Of a stretch of 8,466 nucleotides of DNA, positions 6,385 through 8,466 are shown piece after piece. Both the position numbers and the translations under genes were made by a program. Every line of letters starts with the position of its first letter. Within the stretch, counting starts at the first letter, position 1. Source of the stretch: Candidatus Cellulosilyticum pullistercoris (lineage in GTDB: Bacteria > Bacillota > Clostridia > Lachnospirales > Cellulosilyticaceae); the NCBI GenBank assembly GCA_018883705.1, contig JAHLFQ010000080.1:1-8466 (forward strand), read 5' to 3'. The notes under the pieces are model-generated. The model did not search any database. It was given only the letters and a program-made list of their open reading frames with translations, and had not been told where the DNA came from.

Positions 6385-6389
6385 AGGAG
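6385..6389 (+). promoter_or_regulatory. Ribosome binding site that sets the DNA glycosylase start
   Basis: AGGAG lies 7 bases before ATG 6397 and begins 2 bases after the yihY stop. An in-frame TTG at 6358 inside yihY is far upstream of any such site and would add 13 residues unlike the family, so it is rejected. Confidence 0.8.
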
Positions 6390-6396
6390 CTCGGGT

Positions 6397-7017
6397 ATGA
6401 AAGCATTAAGTCAGTCATTTTATATGAAAGATGGTATTACTTTAGCCAAAGACTTATTAGGACAAGTAATCGTTCGTGAAGAAGCTGGAAAGTCCTACTA
6501 TTTTAAAATAGTAGAGACTGAAGCTTATATGGGAGCTGAGGATAAAGGAGCACATGTCTATGGAAATAAGAAGACGAAACGTACAGCACCTTTATTTGAA
6601 ATAGGAGGGACAACTTATATTTATCTGATTTATGGTATGTATTATTGTCTTAATATTTCGGCTAATCAAATAGATGTACCACACTGCGTGCTGATTCGTG
6701 CAGTAGAACCTATGGATGATGAGGCAATAAACTATGCCAAACAAAATAGAAGTATTCGGTCTAAGAAATTAGTAGATCTAACTAATGGACCAGGCAAGCT
6801 TTGTAAGGCACTTAAGATTGATAAATCTTTAAATGACCATTTAGTGACGAATAAGGGTGCACTTTGGATAGGGGAAGGACAAAGGCAGCAGCAAAGTCAA
6901 ATAGTCGAAGCTAAGCGGATTAATATTCCTTACGCTGAAGAATATCAAGACATGTTATGGCGTTTTTATATTAAAGATAATCCATTTGTATCAGTCATTA
7001 ATAAAAGTAAGGCATAG
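6397..7017 (+). CDS. 3-methyladenine DNA glycosylase (AAG/Mpg family)
   Basis: This base-excision repair enzyme flips out and removes alkylated or deaminated purines such as 3-methyladenine and hypoxanthine, leaving an abasic site. The 206-residue length is normal for bacterial members. Motifs in order are VETEAYMG (39-46), whose first Glu (E40) corresponds to the catalytic Glu of human AAG; GAHVYGN (51-57), with the conserved His53; the DNA-intercalating YGMYYCLNIS (79-88); LIRAVEP (99-105); NGPGKL (130-135); and RINIPYAEEYQDMLWRFY near the C-terminus (174-191). The family is distinct from AlkA and Tag and needs no metal. It is translated from its own AGGAG site directly after yihY with a 13-base gap, so the pair is likely one transcript, although no functional link is known. 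Confidence 0.94.
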   Translation: MKALSQSFYMKDGITLAKDLLGQVIVREEAGKSYYFKIVETEAYMGAEDKGAHVYGNKKTKRTAPLFEIGGTTYIYLIYGMYYCLNISANQIDVPHCVLIRAVEPMDDEAINYAKQNRSIRSKKLVDLTNGPGKLCKALKIDKSLNDHLVTNKGALWIGEGQRQQQSQIVEAKRINIPYAEEYQDMLWRFYIKDNPFVSVINKSKA

Positions 7018-7096
7018 GAAAACGAAAATAGATCATATAGTAATCAATAAACTTATAATAGATTAGAAAATAGTATATTAAAGGGAGATTAAAACG

Positions 7097-7972
7097 ATGT
7101 CAAAAGATTTTTTTAGTTTAGAAAAACCAACTTTTTCATTTGAAATTTTTCCACCTAAAGGAGAAGGTAATCTAAAAACAGTATATGATACAGTAGATGC
7201 CCTAGCTAGTTTATCACCAGACTTAATTAGTGTTACTTATGGAGCAGGTGGAAGTAGCAGAGAAAATACAGCTGTCATTGCTTCTGATATTCAAACCAAA
7301 TATAATGTGCCTGCACTAGCACATTTAACTTGTATTAGTAGTACTAAAGAAGAAATGGATGAGATTTTAAAGGAATTAAAAGAAAAGGGCGTAGAAAATA
7401 TTTTAGCCATGCGTGGAGATGTTACAGATACTGCTAAGGTAGGTGACTTTAAACATGCTAATGAGCTTGTTTCTTATATCAAAGCCAACTATGATTTTAG
7501 AGTCTTTGCAGCTTGCTATCCAGAAAAACATACAGAAGCTTATAGTATGGCGGAAGATTTAAGATATCTTAAACAAAAAGTAGACGCAGGGGCAGATGCG
7601 CTTATTACACAGCTTTTCTTTGATAATGAAGTGTTTTATAACTTTATGGATAAAGTAAGAGGCGTAGGAATAGATGTGCCTGTTATTGCAGGTATCATGC
7701 CAATTACAGCAGCTAGCCAATTAGAACGTATGGTATCTATGTGTGGAGCAAGTATTCCTAAAGAAATTCAGCAATTTGTGAAAGCATATGGTCACAATAG
7801 TATGGCTATGAAAGAAGCAGGTATTGCTTATGCAACCAAACAAATTATAGACTTATTAGCAAATGGTGTAGATGGCATTCATATCTATACAATGAATAAA
7901 CCAGAGGTTGCAAAGAGAATTGTAGAAAACTTACGTGGTATTTTATATGCACTTAAAGTTAAAAGAGCATAG
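7097..7972 (+). CDS. metF: 5,10-methylenetetrahydrofolate reductase
   Basis: MetF reduces 5,10-methylene-THF to 5-methyl-THF, the methyl donor for methionine synthesis, as an FAD-containing cytoplasmic barrel enzyme. The 291 residues match the bacterial catalytic-domain-only form. Visible landmarks are FEIFPPKGEGN (15-25), with E16 aligning with the catalytic Glu28 of E. coli MetF; SVTYGAGGSSRENT (45-58); LAHLTCISS (74-82); ILAMRGDV (102-109), with the Asp that contacts the flavin; CYPEKHTEA (140-148); ITQLFFDNEVFYNF (170-183); and IHIYTMNKPE (261-270). AGGGAG (7082-7087) lies 9 bases before the ATG. The leader is only 79 bases, with no SAM-I riboswitch. The next gene encodes a MetH activation protein, supporting a methionine role. 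Confidence 0.96.
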   Translation: MSKDFFSLEKPTFSFEIFPPKGEGNLKTVYDTVDALASLSPDLISVTYGAGGSSRENTAVIASDIQTKYNVPALAHLTCISSTKEEMDEILKELKEKGVENILAMRGDVTDTAKVGDFKHANELVSYIKANYDFRVFAACYPEKHTEAYSMAEDLRYLKQKVDAGADALITQLFFDNEVFYNFMDKVRGVGIDVPVIAGIMPITAASQLERMVSMCGASIPKEIQQFVKAYGHNSMAMKEAGIAYATKQIIDLLANGVDGIHIYTMNKPEVAKRIVENLRGILYALKVKRA

Positions 7973-8069
7973 AAATGATCTCGTTAGTAAGTGAGAACAT
8001 ATCGATTAATAGATAAGAAGTACATAACTCATAAAGTTGCAAAGAACAAAATGAAAGTAGAGGTTACAG

Positions 8070-8466
8070 GTGATTACACAAGTAATGATTAATGAAGCAC
8101 TAAGATATATCGGGATGCCCAGTAAAGCCAAAATGGTAGACCAAATGGAAATGGCAGAGTTGTCTATGCACCATAAAGTAGAGGAAGGATTTAAGTATTT
8201 AAATCAAATTGCTTCCCCACGTGTCATTTATCAAGTAGTAGATATTACTTTAGAGAAAGAAAGAGTCATATTAGAAGGGACCCATTGCAGCATCCAAAGT
8301 AAGGATTTAGAAAAGCTTTTGGCAAATAGTAAAAGATGCGTATTAATGGCGGCCACACTTGGTATGGAAGTGGATAAGCAAATTAGTTTAAAGCAAAAAG
8401 TAGATATGCTAGAAGCTGTTATTTTAGATGCTTGTGCATCCGTACTCATTGATAAGGTATGTGATG
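8070..8466 (+). CDS. Stand-alone methionine synthase activation-domain protein, N-terminal 132 residues
   Basis: The open frame runs to the window end from a stop at 8058-8060. The translation includes EALRYIGMP, CVLMAATLGMEVDKQIS and MLEAVILDACASVLIDKVCD. These match the N-terminal half of the MetH reactivation domain as found in Clostridia in a separate protein of about 220 residues. In MetH this domain binds SAM and drives reductive remethylation of inactive cob(II)alamin; the SAM-binding half would lie beyond 8466. The start is uncertain. GTG 8070 has AGAGG (8059-8063) 6 bases upstream. ATG 8085 has AGGTGAT (8068-8074), a good anti-SD match, about 10 bases upstream. Both give plausible N-termini; I use GTG. 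The gap after metF is 97 bases with no terminator, so co-expression with metF is likely, probably with a cobalamin methionine synthase further on. Confidence 0.85.
   Translation, partial: MITQVMINEALRYIGMPSKAKMVDQMEMAELSMHHKVEEGFKYLNQIASPRVIYQVVDITLEKERVILEGTHCSIQSKDLEKLLANSKRCVLMAATLGMEVDKQISLKQKVDMLEAVILDACASVLIDKVCD

Noticed and set aside
7984..8001. Hairpin after metF as a terminator
   Set aside because: Only four base pairs (TCTC/GAGA) form around a 10-base loop, and no T run follows.
8231..8449. Minus-strand open frame of 72 codons
   Set aside because: It is antisense to the MetH activation-domain gene, whose plus-strand translation clearly matches a known family.

Overview
This is an ordinary chromosomal stretch from an AT-rich Gram-positive bacterium, most likely a member of the Clostridia. 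Strong AGGAGG-type ribosome sites, a T-box leader on an aminoacyl-tRNA synthetase gene, U-tracted intrinsic terminators and a stand-alone methionine synthase activation protein beside metF all point that way. A Lachnospirales/Cellulosilyticum-like host is a guess from general protein flavour and was not tested.

Layout. Positions 1-446 hold the N-terminal part of isoleucyl-tRNA synthetase on the minus strand. The gene is preceded (507-772) by a complete T-box leader with an AUC isoleucine specifier codon, a UGGU-containing antiterminator bulge and a competing terminator, and by a good sigma-A-type promoter (798-826). Everything else is on the plus strand. A divergent promoter near 983 starts a compact cluster: pncB (NAD salvage), a PlsC-type acyltransferase (phosphatidic acid synthesis) and a FapA/DUF342 protein, with gaps of 9 and 23 bases. 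A separately promoted gene of unknown function for a small membrane-anchored basic protein follows (4809-5252) and ends at a clear terminator (5267-5313). Positions 5341-5419 carry four tandem copies of a 20-bp unit, each with a near-perfect palindrome. They lie upstream of a YihY/BrkB membrane protein gene, which is tightly coupled to a 3-methyladenine DNA glycosylase gene. The window closes with metF (methylenetetrahydrofolate reductase) and the first 132 codons of a MetH activation-domain protein that probably starts at GTG.

How the genes fit together. metF and the activation-domain protein form one functional unit: the reductase makes 5-methyl-THF, and the activation protein presumably keeps a cobalamin methionine synthase active. 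pncB, plsC and fapA share no obvious pathway. ileS is controlled on its own by uncharged tRNA-Ile.

I found no mobile element, CRISPR array, tRNA, rRNA or defence system, and no convincing undescribed multi-gene system. The signals most worth a second look are the phased palindromic repeat array, the eukaryote-like (IleS2) type of the synthetase, the uncharacterised 147-residue protein, and the split methionine synthase arrangement.
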